DNA of 64,000 nt from Streptomyces sp. ISL-43 (GCF_018614195.1 NZ_JAGGOT010000048.1:62001-126000); one strand, 5' to 3'. Shown: positions 34,828 through 43,033, numbered from the stretch's first letter. Notes: generated by a model not told the origin, from the letters alone. Made by a program: numbers and translations.

Positions 34828-35703
34828 TCAGGTCTTGACGGCTCCCTCGCCCACGCCCTTGAAGAAGAAGCGCTGGAGGGCGAAGAAGAGGAGCATCATC
34901 GGTATCAGCGCCGCCATCGCACCGGCGGCGATGATCCGCTGGTCGCTCACCGTGGTGGCACCGGCCAGGGTCTTCAGGCCGAGCTGGAGCGTGTAGTTGT
35001 CGCTGTCGGTCAGCACCAGCAGGGGCCACAGGAAGTCGTCCCAGGCGCCCATGAAGCTGGTGATGCAGACGACGGCCAGCGCTCCCTTGGCGGACGGCAG
35101 GAAGACGCGGGTGAAGCGGGTCCACTCGCCCGCACCGTCGATGACCGCGGCCTCCTCGACCTCCCTGGGCACGGAGAGGAAGGCCGATCTCATGATCATG
35201 ATGTTGAGGACGGAGACGGCGCCGGGCAGCCACACCCCGACGAGGGTGTCGACCAGGCCCATCTCGCGCACCGTGAGGAACATCGAGATCATCACGGACT
35301 CGAAGGGGAACATCAGCGTCGCCACCAGCACCGTGAAGACGGTCTTGCGGCCCTTCCAGGCGGCCCGGGAGAGGGCGTAGCCGCCCATGGCCGCGAACAG
35401 CATGTTCGAGGTGATGGCGAGCAGCGCCACGGTCAGGGTGTTGCCGACGTACTGGAACAGCGGGAACGACTCGGCGACCCGGAAGTAGTTGTCCAGGGTG
35501 GGCCGCGAGGGCAGCACCCCGTCGTACACGTTCTCGGTGCGGCCGCGGATCGATGTCAGGAACTGCCAGACGATCGGCCCGAGCATGATCACGAGCATGA
35601 GGAGGAGCGTGGCGTACCGGCCGGCGAGGCCGATCCGGTACCGCCGGGCATCGGCTCCGACGCGCTTGCCCGCCTTCTTCCCGAGGGAGGCCAGGGTGCT
35701 CAA
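34828..35703 (-). CDS. CUT1 sugar ABC transporter permease, MalG type
   Basis: 291 residues from TTG 35703, which overlaps the stop of the upstream permease (TTGA). The frame extends far upstream without a plausible start because it runs antisense-like through the neighbouring genes. Six spans and the EAA loop EVEEAAVIDGAGEWTRFTRVFLP (~190-212) are intact. It pairs with the MalF-type protein; the ATPase is probably a shared MsiK-like one elsewhere. Confidence 0.9.
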   Translation of the reverse strand: MSTLASLGKKAGKRVGADARRYRIGLAGRYATLLLMLVIMLGPIVWQFLTSIRGRTENVYDGVLPSRPTLDNYFRVAESFPLFQYVGNTLTVALLAITSNMLFAAMGGYALSRAAWKGRKTVFTVLVATLMFPFESVMISMFLTVREMGLVDTLVGVWLPGAVSVLNIMIMRSAFLSVPREVEEAAVIDGAGEWTRFTRVFLPSAKGALAVVCITSFMGAWDDFLWPLLVLTDSDNYTLQLGLKTLAGATTVSDQRIIAAGAMAALIPMMLLFFALQRFFFKGVGEGAVKT

Positions 35704-36641
35704 CTCTCGTCTCCCTTCGACAGACGGCGGCCCAGCAGGCTGAAGACCAGCGTCAGGAGGAACAACAGGATGGAGATGGCGGCCGCGTAGCCGGTCTCGC
35801 CGGAGAATCCGAGGCCGACCTGCCGGATGAGGAAGGGCAGGGTACGGGCGCCGCCGCCGGGACCGCCGCTCTCTCCACCGAGGATGTAGATCTCGGTGAA
35901 GACGCGGAGCGCGGAGATGGCGGACAGGGTGCCGACGAGCAGCATCATCGGCTTCACCTGGGGGACGGTGATGCTGAAGAAGCGGCGGACCGGACCGGCG
36001 CCGTCGATCGCCGCGGCCTCGTAGAGCGAGGTGGAGACGTTCCCGAGGGCCGCCAGGTAGAAGACCATGTAGTAGCCGAGACCCTTCCACACCGTCACGA
36101 TCATCGCGGAGACCAGCAGCATGGTGCTGTCGGTCAGGAACGGGATCGGCTCGGAGATGATGCTGAGCTTCAGGAACAGCGTGTTGACCAGGCCGTCGCT
36201 GCGCAGCACCCACTGCCAGATGAGGCCGACGACGACCGCCGAGGCGATCACCGGGGTGTAGAACGCCGAGCGGAAGAAGCCGATCCCGGGGACCTTCGTC
36301 TGGACGAGGACCGCGAGGGCCAGCGGCAGGAACACCAGGCACGGGACGACGACCACGAGGTACAGGACGCTGTTGCCGGTGGCGACCCAGAAGTCGGAGT
36401 CGGCGAAGGCGCGGGTGTAGTTGTCGAAGCCGACGAAGCCGCCTCCGCGCAGGATCTGCGCGTCGGTGAAGGAGAGGATCACGGTGTTGACGAACGGCCA
36501 GAGGCTGAACAACGACACCATCACCAGGCCCGGGGCGAGGAAGAGGTACGGGGTCCACCATGCGCGATGGCGCAGCCCGGTCTCGGCCTCCATGGCCTGC
36601 TTCGCCTTCCTGGCTTGCTCGGCCTGCTTCGCCGCGGTCAC
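35700..36641 (-). CDS. CUT1 sugar ABC transporter permease, MalF type
   Basis: 313 residues from GTG 36641 (GTGA overlap with the binding-protein stop). A charged N-terminal tail rich in Ala/Lys/Gln precedes six spans (first at WTPYLFLAPGLVMVSLFSLWPFV-like, ~29-50, in part). The EAA loop SLYEAAAIDGAGPVRRFFSITVP lies near 205-228. It is part of the alpha-mannoside uptake operon. Confidence 0.92.
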   Translation of the reverse strand: MTAAKQAEQARKAKQAMEAETGLRHRAWWTPYLFLAPGLVMVSLFSLWPFVNTVILSFTDAQILRGGGFVGFDNYTRAFADSDFWVATGNSVLYLVVVVPCLVFLPLALAVLVQTKVPGIGFFRSAFYTPVIASAVVVGLIWQWVLRSDGLVNTLFLKLSIISEPIPFLTDSTMLLVSAMIVTVWKGLGYYMVFYLAALGNVSTSLYEAAAIDGAGPVRRFFSITVPQVKPMMLLVGTLSAISALRVFTEIYILGGESGGPGGGARTLPFLIRQVGLGFSGETGYAAAISILLFLLTLVFSLLGRRLSKGDES

Positions 36642-37975
36642 TTCCGGCCCGTCTTGGCGAGCAGCTTGTTCGCCTCCTCCTGGGCCTTGCGCACGGCCGT
36701 CCTGGCGTCCTGCTCGCCCGTGATGGCCTTCTGCACCTCGCGTACGACCGCGTCACCGACCTGGTTGCTCCACTGGACGGGGGTGTTGGCGTCGAGGCCG
36801 GCGCTCTTGAGCTGTTCGGCGCCGACCGCGCGCGCCAGGGTCTCCGCGTCCTTGCCGTCGCCCTTGTCGGAGAAGTACGGGTCGGCCAGGCCGACGGCGT
36901 TCGAGGGGTAGATGGTCGCCTTCTTGGAGAACTCGACCTGGTTGGGGCCGTTGGTGACCCACTTGGCGAACTCCGTCGCCGCGTCCAGGTGCTTGCTGTC
37001 CTTCTTGATGCCGAGCGACTGGGCGTAGATGCCGATGTGGCCGAGCGTGCCGGTGACGGCGTTCGCGACCTGCGTGCCGGCGTAGATCTGCGGGGCGTTC
37101 TGCTTGATGTCCCTGACGAAGCCCGGGGAGCCGGGGCCGAAGACGATCTTGCCACCGCCGTAGAGCTGGTTGATGTCGTCCGACTTGAGCAGGGACTCCT
37201 TGGGCATGGCGCCCTTGTCGTACAGGTCCTTCATCCGCTCGACCCACGCGACGGCCTTGGCGGTGTCGAAGGTGAAGGCGTCCTGCTTCTCGTTCAGGAT
37301 CGGTATGCCCATCTTCTGCCAGTCTCCGGGCAGCCGGCCCTTGGGGTCGGCCATGAAGGCGGAGTACTGGCCGCCGGACCCGGCCGCGATCCGCTCGGCG
37401 TAGTCGAAGAACTGCTCGACGGTCGTCGGCGGCTTCGCCGGGTCGAGTCCGGCCTTCTCGAAGAGCTCCTTGTTGTACGTGAGGATCTCCGGGGTCACGT
37501 ACCAGGGGTACGCGAACACGCTGTCCCCCTTGCCGGGCAGCTTGAACTGCTCCCAGGCGCCGGGCACGTACTCCTTGGCCGTCTCGGGGTCGAGCTTGGC
37601 CACGTCGGCGAGCATGCCCCGGTCGGCGAGGAGCTGGAAGCTGTCGGTGGAGAGGTTGACGACGTCGGGGAGGGCGCCGGCCTGGGCGTCGGCGACGAGC
37701 TTCTCGTTGTAGCCGTCGCCCGGCACGTCCTCCCACTTGACCTCGACGTCCGGGTACTTCTTCTCGAAGGAGTCGATGACGCCCTGCACGTAGGACGTGA
37801 AGACCGGCTTCAGCTGCAGGGTCCGGAACGTGATCCGGCCGGACACCTTGCCGGTCTTCTCCCCCTCCTTCACGTCGGCGGCGCCACCGCTGACGCCGCA
37901 CGCGGAGGTCGCGAGTAACGTACCGGCCGCCGCGAGTGTGCCGATGGCAATACGCGTCACGTTCATACGGGTCAT
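36638..37975 (-). CDS. Sugar-binding lipoprotein of the mannosidase operon
   Basis: 445 residues from ATG 37975, with AAGG upstream; ATG 37966 is a weaker alternative. The signal ends in lipobox TSAC (LLATSACGVSG). The mature part is a type 1 solute-binding protein (YVQGVIDSFEKKYPDVEVKWEDVPGD, in part, ~75-98; FAYPWYVTPEILTYNKELFEKAG near 150). It is the first gene of the operon. A palindrome at 38155-38170 lies 180 bp upstream and may be its operator. By context it binds mannose-containing oligosaccharide. Confidence 0.92.
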   Translation of the reverse strand: MTRMNVTRIAIGTLAAAGTLLATSACGVSGGAADVKEGEKTGKVSGRITFRTLQLKPVFTSYVQGVIDSFEKKYPDVEVKWEDVPGDGYNEKLVADAQAGALPDVVNLSTDSFQLLADRGMLADVAKLDPETAKEYVPGAWEQFKLPGKGDSVFAYPWYVTPEILTYNKELFEKAGLDPAKPPTTVEQFFDYAERIAAGSGGQYSAFMADPKGRLPGDWQKMGIPILNEKQDAFTFDTAKAVAWVERMKDLYDKGAMPKESLLKSDDINQLYGGGKIVFGPGSPGFVRDIKQNAPQIYAGTQVANAVTGTLGHIGIYAQSLGIKKDSKHLDAATEFAKWVTNGPNQVEFSKKATIYPSNAVGLADPYFSDKGDGKDAETLARAVGAEQLKSAGLDANTPVQWSNQVGDAVVREVQKAITGEQDARTAVRKAQEEANKLLAKTGRK

Positions 37976-38154
37976 CGTCGCCGCCTTCGGGGGGAGTTCC
38001 GGCCTCGTCGCCGGAGCGCTGCGCCCAAACTCGCCCGAAACCAAGTCCCCGTCAATGAGATCGACCACGGGTGGCAGGTACCCGCACGTCCAGAATTGCG
38101 ACAAGAGCGTGCCACGCAGTCCGAAAGTCACTCCGTCAACACCACTTGACCTGC

Positions 38155-38170
38155 ACTGATGCGCATTAGT
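38155..38170. promoter_or_regulatory. ACTGATGCGCATTAGT palindrome upstream of mannosidase operon
   Basis: This 16-bp element is palindromic except for one base pair, around the core ATGCGCAT. A second copy of its half (ACTAATGCGC) lies at 38261-38270. Such sites fit LacI- or ROK-type sugar repressors. No regulator gene adjoins this operon. The second copy is ~70 bp upstream of the tRNA-like element, so the same factor might act in both directions. Confidence 0.5.
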
Positions 38171-38324
38171 TCACAACGTGTTTGGCGTGATATCGATTCG
38201 GTAACGAACCTGCCGTCCCGTCAGGAGTCGACTCCTTATCGCCTGTTCACGAGAGCGGGCACTAATGCGCTTTATCTGGATCGGGCGTTCCGATTCCCGG
38301 TGGTGTGCGTGACCTGGGCCGATG

Positions 38325-38330
38325 TAGATT
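38325..38330 (+). promoter_or_regulatory. -10 element (TAGATT) before the tRNA-like element
   Basis: TAGATT fits a vegetative Streptomyces -10 hexamer and is placed so that transcription would start within 1-3 nt of the cloverleaf's first base (38339). The -35 is weak (TGGTGT at 38301-38306, 18-bp spacing). The 363-bp region 37976-38338 otherwise holds only this and the operator copies. Confidence 0.45.
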
Positions 38331-38338
38331 CGGCGGCA

Positions 38339-38411
38339 CGGCGTGTAGCTCAGCAGCCAGAGCACCGAACTGCACATTCGGAGGGCGCAGGGGCAGGACC
38401 TGCCACGCCGG
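38339..38411 (+). tRNA. tRNA-like cloverleaf, anticodon GCA (Cys-type), aberrant T loop
   Basis: A complete canonical-size cloverleaf can be drawn with no mismatch. Acceptor CGGCGTG/CACGCCG (38339-38345, 38404-38410). T8 A9. D stem GCTC/GAGC with loop AGCAGCCA. Anticodon stem CCGAA/TTCGG with loop CTGCACA, anticodon GCA at 38372-38374. Variable loop AGGGC. T stem GCAGG/CCTGC. The discriminator is G and CCA is not encoded. The T loop is GGCAGGA instead of TTCRANY, and the D loop lacks GG, so the usual elbow contacts cannot form. G73 is not the U73 expected for cysteine. It may be a specialised or degenerate tRNA, or a tRNA mimic acting as leader of the next gene, whose ATG is 3 nt beyond the acceptor stem. 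Confidence 0.65.
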
Positions 38412-38413
38412 CG

Positions 38414-40243
38414 ATGAACGACGACACGACAGCGCCACCGCGGGTCGCCCCGCCCCTCTGGGCCACCCCCGGTCTGGCGCTCACCCGGCTGCGCCCCTAC
38501 GAGCGGGAAGCCGCCCGGCTGGCCGGCGTGCCGGGAAACCGGCGCGCCCTCTTCGCGGACGGCCTGACCGGGCCCGGCATCTCCCGGCTGTGGTCGCTCC
38601 TGGAGAGCGGACGCTACGAGATCCACGCACCCGAGGAGGCCGCGCTGCTGTGCGTGGCGTGGCTGCTGCGGGCCGACCGCCTGGACGCGGCGGCCGAACT
38701 GGCCGCGCTCCTGGACCCGTTCGCCGACCGCCTGCCCTTCACGCCGCGCCCCGAGGCCTCAGGCCCCGAGTACCGCGGCCCCGGGACCACCGGCCCCGAG
38801 GTCACCGGCCCGGCCCGCGAAGCGGCCCGGCTGCTCGCGCGGCAGCGGCCGAACCGCGCCGTCGCGGCGCAGCGCGAGGCGCTGACCGTATGGCGGCCCT
38901 TCGAGGACGAGTTGCTCTCGTACTGGCTGCGCGCGTACGCGGACGGCGCCCGCGCCCCGCGTCCGGAGGGCGCCGCCCTGCTGGAGCGGTACGGGGCCTT
39001 GGCGGCGGCCCATCCCCTGACCGGCCGGCACCGGGACCCCAAGTCGAACGCGGCGATCCTGCGGCGGGCGCTGGAGGAGAGGGTCGCGGGCCGCGAACTG
39101 TCGCCCCGGGAAGCGGGGTTGCTCCGCCGCGCCGTCGCGTCGATGGTCGCCAAGCGCGGCCGGCCCGGCTCCCCCGAGCACACCCTGCTGCGACAGGAGC
39201 AGGTCCGGCAAGCCGCTCTCCTACGGGGTCCGCTCGCCGGGGCGGAAGGGAACGCCGCGATACCCGGCGCCGAACCGCCGGCGGCTCTGGCGGCGGCCGA
39301 GGAGGCCCGGGCGGCGTGGCAGGCCGGGCTGTCCGCCGTCCGCGTGCCGCATGCCGTGGGCGCGGCCCTCGCCCGGGGGTACCACCCCGAGGTCGCCGAC
39401 CCCGCGCTGCGGACCCTGCTGGCCAAGCTGTACCAGGGTGCCCACCGGTTCTACCACCACCTGCAGGACTTCACCCGCCTCGCGGAGCGCCCCTGGATCC
39501 GCGCGGTCGCCGGAGCGCCCGTACGGGAACCGGTGGCGCTGGGCGCCGCGTTGCGACGCCTCGCCGACTTCGCCCTGGAGGCCTCCGCGGAGTCCACCGC
39601 CGACCTGAGCCCGCCCCTCGTGACGGGGCTGTCCGCACTGGCCCGGGAGGCCGGGGTCCCCGCGTCGTTCGCCGTGGAGCCGTTCGGCCGCAGCGACCTC
39701 GGGATCGTGACCACGGAGGTGCTGTCCGCCGCGCGGGTGGCCGCCGAACTGATGGGTGGGACGCCGTACGAGCGCTACCACGGCATCGACTACGCGACGG
39801 TCCGGGACATGGCCGAGTCCGACGACAGGGAGGGATTCGTCCTGCTGTGCTCCGTGCGGGCGGGCCGCCGGGAGCCCGGCGTCCCGTTCGCCGACGGCAC
39901 GTACTCCCCGGAAGTCACCGCCTACCCCTCGGTGATCGAACAGGTCCGGATCCTCACGGCCTGCAACCTCGCCACCCTCGTCCACGAGATCGGCGCCGCC
40001 CCCCGGAGCGGCTGGGACGCCCTCGCCCGGGCCGCCTTCACCGGGGCGACGCGCCGCCGGATGGCCACCCCGAAGCGGACGGCCCGCGCCTGGCGGCACC
40101 TGCTGTTCCACCTCTCGATGTGCGACGCGGACCAGCGTGCGGCCGTCCTCGCCTGGATCGACACCCGGACCGCCCGCCTCCCGGCGGGCACGGCCGCCCG
40201 GCTCGCCCCACCGGTCGCGGAGCTCCGTCGCGCGATGGCTTAG
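38414..40243 (+). CDS. Unrecognised 609-residue protein directly after the tRNA-like element
   Basis: 609 residues from ATG 38414; the frame is open to 38159 but that stretch is non-coding in character and covers the cloverleaf. No ribosome site precedes the ATG; the nearest purine-rich run is inside the T arm. No known domain was recognised. The protein is mostly helical, rich in Ala/Leu/Arg, with no signal or membrane span. A Gly/Pro-rich linker (GPEYRGPGTTGPEVTGP, ~115-131) splits a ~110-residue N-terminal part (RLRPYEREAARLAGVPGNRRALF...) from a large C-terminal part (HRFYHHLQDFTRL, ERYHGIDYATVRDMAESDDREGF, LTACNLATLVHEIG). Cleavage after the cloverleaf would leave a leaderless mRNA. Function unknown; a link to the tRNA-like RNA is inferred only from position. 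Confidence 0.8.
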   Translation: MNDDTTAPPRVAPPLWATPGLALTRLRPYEREAARLAGVPGNRRALFADGLTGPGISRLWSLLESGRYEIHAPEEAALLCVAWLLRADRLDAAAELAALLDPFADRLPFTPRPEASGPEYRGPGTTGPEVTGPAREAARLLARQRPNRAVAAQREALTVWRPFEDELLSYWLRAYADGARAPRPEGAALLERYGALAAAHPLTGRHRDPKSNAAILRRALEERVAGRELSPREAGLLRRAVASMVAKRGRPGSPEHTLLRQEQVRQAALLRGPLAGAEGNAAIPGAEPPAALAAAEEARAAWQAGLSAVRVPHAVGAALARGYHPEVADPALRTLLAKLYQGAHRFYHHLQDFTRLAERPWIRAVAGAPVREPVALGAALRRLADFALEASAESTADLSPPLVTGLSALAREAGVPASFAVEPFGRSDLGIVTTEVLSAARVAAELMGGTPYERYHGIDYATVRDMAESDDREGFVLLCSVRAGRREPGVPFADGTYSPEVTAYPSVIEQVRILTACNLATLVHEIGAAPRSGWDALARAAFTGATRRRMATPKRTARAWRHLLFHLSMCDADQRAAVLAWIDTRTARLPAGTAARLAPPVAELRRAMA

Positions 40244-40313
40244 CGGAGACGGTGGAGCAGGGACGACGTGGCGCGGACGGCGAACGACCACCACCGGGCC
40301 GGGCCCGAGGGCC

Positions 40314-40670
40314 CTACTTCATGCGGTAGTCGGCCTTCTCCGCGAGCTTGCCGTCCTTGAAGCAGAACCGCAGCACCGTGTTGGCGTCGCCGGCGCTGGA
40401 CACGTACCAGGAGCACTGGCTGTCCGCGGGCTCGGCGGGGCCGCCGTCCTTGAGCGCCGATTCGACGAAGGTCTGGCCCGACGGCAGCTTGGCGCGGACC
40501 TCGGTCTCGGAGTCACCGACCTTGACGGCCTCGTACACCTTGGGGTCGACGAGCGTCTTGTCGGCCACGTCGACGACCTTTCCTATCCCGAAGAGCAGGA
40601 GCACGAGCACCCCGATCCCCAGCACCACGGCCACCAGGCAGCCGATCAAACATCCATTGCGTCGTGCCAC
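40314..40670 (-). CDS. Small single-span membrane protein
   Basis: 118 residues from GTG 40670, preceded by GAGGAG. One membrane helix (CLVAVVLGIGVLVLLLFGIG, ~8-28) is followed by an extracytoplasmic domain with KVGDSETEVRAKLPSG and two cysteines (SQCSWYV, LRFCFKDGK). This part resembles the small SmpA/OmlA-like beta-barrel-assembly domain, in which a helix pair (EVRAKLPSGQ) precedes a short sheet. No function is assigned. It is convergent with the 609-residue protein gene. Confidence 0.8.
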   Translation of the reverse strand: MARRNGCLIGCLVAVVLGIGVLVLLLFGIGKVVDVADKTLVDPKVYEAVKVGDSETEVRAKLPSGQTFVESALKDGGPAEPADSQCSWYVSSAGDANTVLRFCFKDGKLAEKADYRMK

Positions 40671-40854
40671 GTCCCGCTCCTCGCACATCCACCGGACGGT
40701 TCTCGTCCGTCACCACGACTCTCGCAAGCGGGGGACGTCGCGCGCTGTTCTCCAAAGTCTTCGGCCCGCGCAACGATCGTCGTTCGAGGTCGGACCGGGT
40801 GAGGCATGTATACAGGATATGAACGACTATTCGGACGAACTGCGAGGAACCACC

Positions 40855-41304
40855 GTGAGCCAGAACACCGAGCCTCTGATCGTCGTCGGCGTGGACGGTT
40901 CGAACCACTCGAAGCATGCCCTGCGCTGGGGTGTCGCCCAGGCCAAGGCCATCGGCGGCCGGGTGCACGCCGTCATGAGCTGGGAATGGAACACCAACCC
41001 CTTCGGCGTCAGCCCGGCGGCAAAGGACCTGCTGGTCACCGCCGAGGAGGCGGCCCGCCAGCGGCTCGCCGACACCGTGGCGGAGGCGGTCGGCACCTCA
41101 CCCGGCGTTCCGGTCTTCCGCCGGGTGGAGCAGGGCTCGCCCGCGCAGGTGCTGGTGGACGCCTCGAAGGAGGCGGCGCTGACGGTCGTCGGCACCCGCG
41201 GCTACGGGGGCGTCAAGGGCGCGCTGCTGGGCTCGGTGAGCCAGCAGGTGGTGCAGTACGCGGCCGGCACGGTCGTCGTGGTCCGCGAGGACGTCTCCGT
41301 CTGA
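40855..41304 (+). CDS. Universal stress protein (single UspA domain)
   Basis: 149 residues from GTG 40855, which has GAGGA 7 nt upstream; ATG 40819 is an alternative start with a poor site. The Usp fold begins IVVGVDGSNHSKHALRWG and ends with the ATP-binding motif GTRGYGGVKGALLGSVSQQVV. It is a cytosolic nucleotide-binding stress protein, often linked to dormancy, low oxygen or redox stress in actinobacteria. It stands alone. Confidence 0.92.
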   Translation: MSQNTEPLIVVGVDGSNHSKHALRWGVAQAKAIGGRVHAVMSWEWNTNPFGVSPAAKDLLVTAEEAARQRLADTVAEAVGTSPGVPVFRRVEQGSPAQVLVDASKEAALTVVGTRGYGGVKGALLGSVSQQVVQYAAGTVVVVREDVSV

Positions 41305-41357
41305 CGACGGCCACCGCCGCCCCGTTCGCCTTTCTCCCCGAGCTCTTCCGCGAGCTC

Positions 41358-42296
41358 TCAGGACTGCGCGCGGCCCAGGTCCGCCGGATCCGTGTTCGCA
41401 CCGCACAGCACCACCGCGACCCGCTCCCCCGGCGGCCGCGGGGCGACCCGCACCGCCGCCAGCGCGGTGGCCGCGCCCGCTTCGACCACGATGCGGTGCT
41501 CCTCCCACAGGGCGCGCCGGGCGGCGGTGATCGCCGCGTCCGGGACCAGCACCGACTCGGCGTTCTCCGCCCGTACGGCGACCAGCGCGTCCGCGGACAC
41601 CCGGGTCGCTCCGAGCGAGTCGGCGGCCACCGAGTCCACGGGGACGTCCACGAGCCGGCCGGCCTCCAGGGCCGCGTTCAGGGCCCGGCAGTTCTCCGGT
41701 TCGGCCGCGACCACGCGTACGCCGTGCTCCCGCGCGGCGGCGGCGATCCCGGCGAACAGCCCGCCGCCGCCGACCGCGACGACGACCGTGTCCAGGCCGG
41801 GCAGGGCGGTGCGGATCTCGTCGAGCAGGGTCCCGGCGCCCGCCGCGATGAGCGGGTGGTCGTAGGCGTGGCTGCTCAGCGCCCCGCTCCCGGCGGCGAA
41901 CTCCCGGCAGGCCGCGAGCGCTTCGGCGTACCGGTCGCCGACGAGCCGTACGTCGGCCCCGTAGCCCCGCAGCCGTTCCACCTTGACGCGCGGGGCGGTG
42001 GCCGGCAGGAACACGGTGGCGGGCACGGATTCGGCGCGGGCCGCCCAGGCGCAGGCCAGGCCGGCGTTGCCGCCGGAGGCGATGGTGACCCCGGTGTCGG
42101 GCAGGGTGCCGGCGGCGCGGTGGGCGGCGAGGAAGTTGCGGGCGCCGCGGGCCTTGAAGGAGCCGGTGTGCTGGAGGTACTCCAGCGCGTACGAGGTCCC
42201 CGCCGCGCCCGCCGGTATCACCGTGACGGGCCGTACCGCCCCGGCGATCCGGTCGGCGGCGGCGCGTACGGCGGCGTAGTCGAGCTGCTGTTCCAC
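41358..42296 (-). CDS. PLP-dependent threonine/serine dehydratase-like enzyme
   Basis: 312 residues from GTG 42296 (GAGGAG 8 nt upstream). It is a fold type II PLP enzyme: TGSFKARGA carries the Schiff-base Lys (~50), SGGNAGLACAWAA binds the substrate carboxylate, and VAVGGGGLFAGIA is the phosphate loop. The length fits the catalytic domain alone without an ACT regulatory domain, as in catabolic threonine or serine dehydratases; a racemase is also possible. It is followed by 53 bp and the stop of a convergent Usp gene; a TetR gene lies upstream on the same strand. Confidence 0.88.
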   Translation of the reverse strand: MEQQLDYAAVRAAADRIAGAVRPVTVIPAGAAGTSYALEYLQHTGSFKARGARNFLAAHRAAGTLPDTGVTIASGGNAGLACAWAARAESVPATVFLPATAPRVKVERLRGYGADVRLVGDRYAEALAACREFAAGSGALSSHAYDHPLIAAGAGTLLDEIRTALPGLDTVVVAVGGGGLFAGIAAAAREHGVRVVAAEPENCRALNAALEAGRLVDVPVDSVAADSLGATRVSADALVAVRAENAESVLVPDAAITAARRALWEEHRIVVEAGAATALAAVRVAPRPPGERVAVVLCGANTDPADLGRAQS

Positions 42297-42376
42297 GGAC
42301 TCACTCCTCTGTTCACACGCGTGTTCCACGAGGTGACCGGCCGGCACGCGCCGGCGGGCCCTGACGGCCCGGGCCG

Positions 42377-43018
42377 TCAGGCGCCGGGCCGGGCCGCCTC
42401 GATCAGCTGGCGCAGGGCGCCGTAGTACACCTCGTGGTCGGTCAGGGCGGGCAGTACCTCGGCCAGCGCGCCCGAGAGCACCGGGAAGCCGGCCGGGTCC
42501 AGGGCGGCGAGCGCCGCGCGCGAGGCGGCGGTGGCGCCGGCCGGGTCCCGGTGGTCGACGAAGGCGGCGCTGCCGAGGGTCAGCAGGTACATCCGCCGGT
42601 ACACGGTCATCGCCTCGGCGGGGGTCATCCCGGCGGCCACGCTGTCGGCGAGCGCCGGTTCCACGAGCCGGGCGAGCAGCTGCCGTCCGAGCCAGGGGCG
42701 GCCGCCGCGCAGGGCCAGCAGCCCGGGGTGGGCCGCGAGCAGGCGGTAGAGGGCGGTGAACCGCTGCTCGGCGGCCTCGGCCCAGTCGGTCCCGGCGGGG
42801 ATCAGCGGCAGCTGGGCGGCGAGGTGCTCGGTGCAGAGGTCGAGCAGCCCGGCGAGGTCGGCGCAGCGCCGCTGGACGGTGGCGTGCGAGACGTCCAGCC
42901 GGTCGGCGAGCGCCCGGAAGCTGAGCGCGGCCGGCCCCTGCTCGTCGAGGATCCGCAGAGCGGCGGCGGCGATCGCCTCGGGTGTCGCGCGGTCCAGGGC
43001 CGCTGATCTTCTCGGCAT
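42377..43018 (-). CDS. TetR-family regulator
   Basis: 213 residues from ATG 43018 (or 43027). The N-terminal helix-turn-helix reads AAAALRILDEQGPAALSFRA, then LADRLDVSHATVQRRCADLAGLLDL, close to TetR type. The C-terminal domain resembles the WHG/TetR_C group. The palindrome GATAC-ATC-GTATC overlaps the start region, so it probably represses itself. It is divergent from the GH27/GH89 unit (179 bp between starts) and upstream of the dehydratase, and either could be its target. Confidence 0.88.
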   Translation of the reverse strand: MPRRSAALDRATPEAIAAAALRILDEQGPAALSFRALADRLDVSHATVQRRCADLAGLLDLCTEHLAAQLPLIPAGTDWAEAAEQRFTALYRLLAAHPGLLALRGGRPWLGRQLLARLVEPALADSVAAGMTPAEAMTVYRRMYLLTLGSAAFVDHRDPAGATAASRAALAALDPAGFPVLSGALAEVLPALTDHEVYYGALRQLIEAARPGA

Positions 43019-43020
43019 GA

Positions 43021-43033
43021 GATACATCGTATC
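43021..43033. promoter_or_regulatory. Operator-like palindrome at the TetR start
   Basis: GATAC (43021-43025) and GTATC (43029-43033) are perfect arms around ATC. The element overlaps the alternative ATG at 43027, fitting autorepression by the TetR protein. Confidence 0.5.

Noticed and set aside
31260..34838. 1192-codon open frame opposite the alpha-mannosidase
   Set aside because: Low-complexity Val/Gly/Asp sequence mirroring the mannosidase codons; no ribosome site.
38339..38411. An ordinary functional tRNA-Cys
   Set aside because: T loop, D loop and discriminator are wrong for a normal cysteine tRNA, although the anticodon is GCA.
38159..38413. Upstream extension of the 609-residue protein through the cloverleaf
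   Set aside because: The extra 85 codons cover the promoter-like and tRNA-like region, lack family features and have a different composition; ATG 38414 is preferred.
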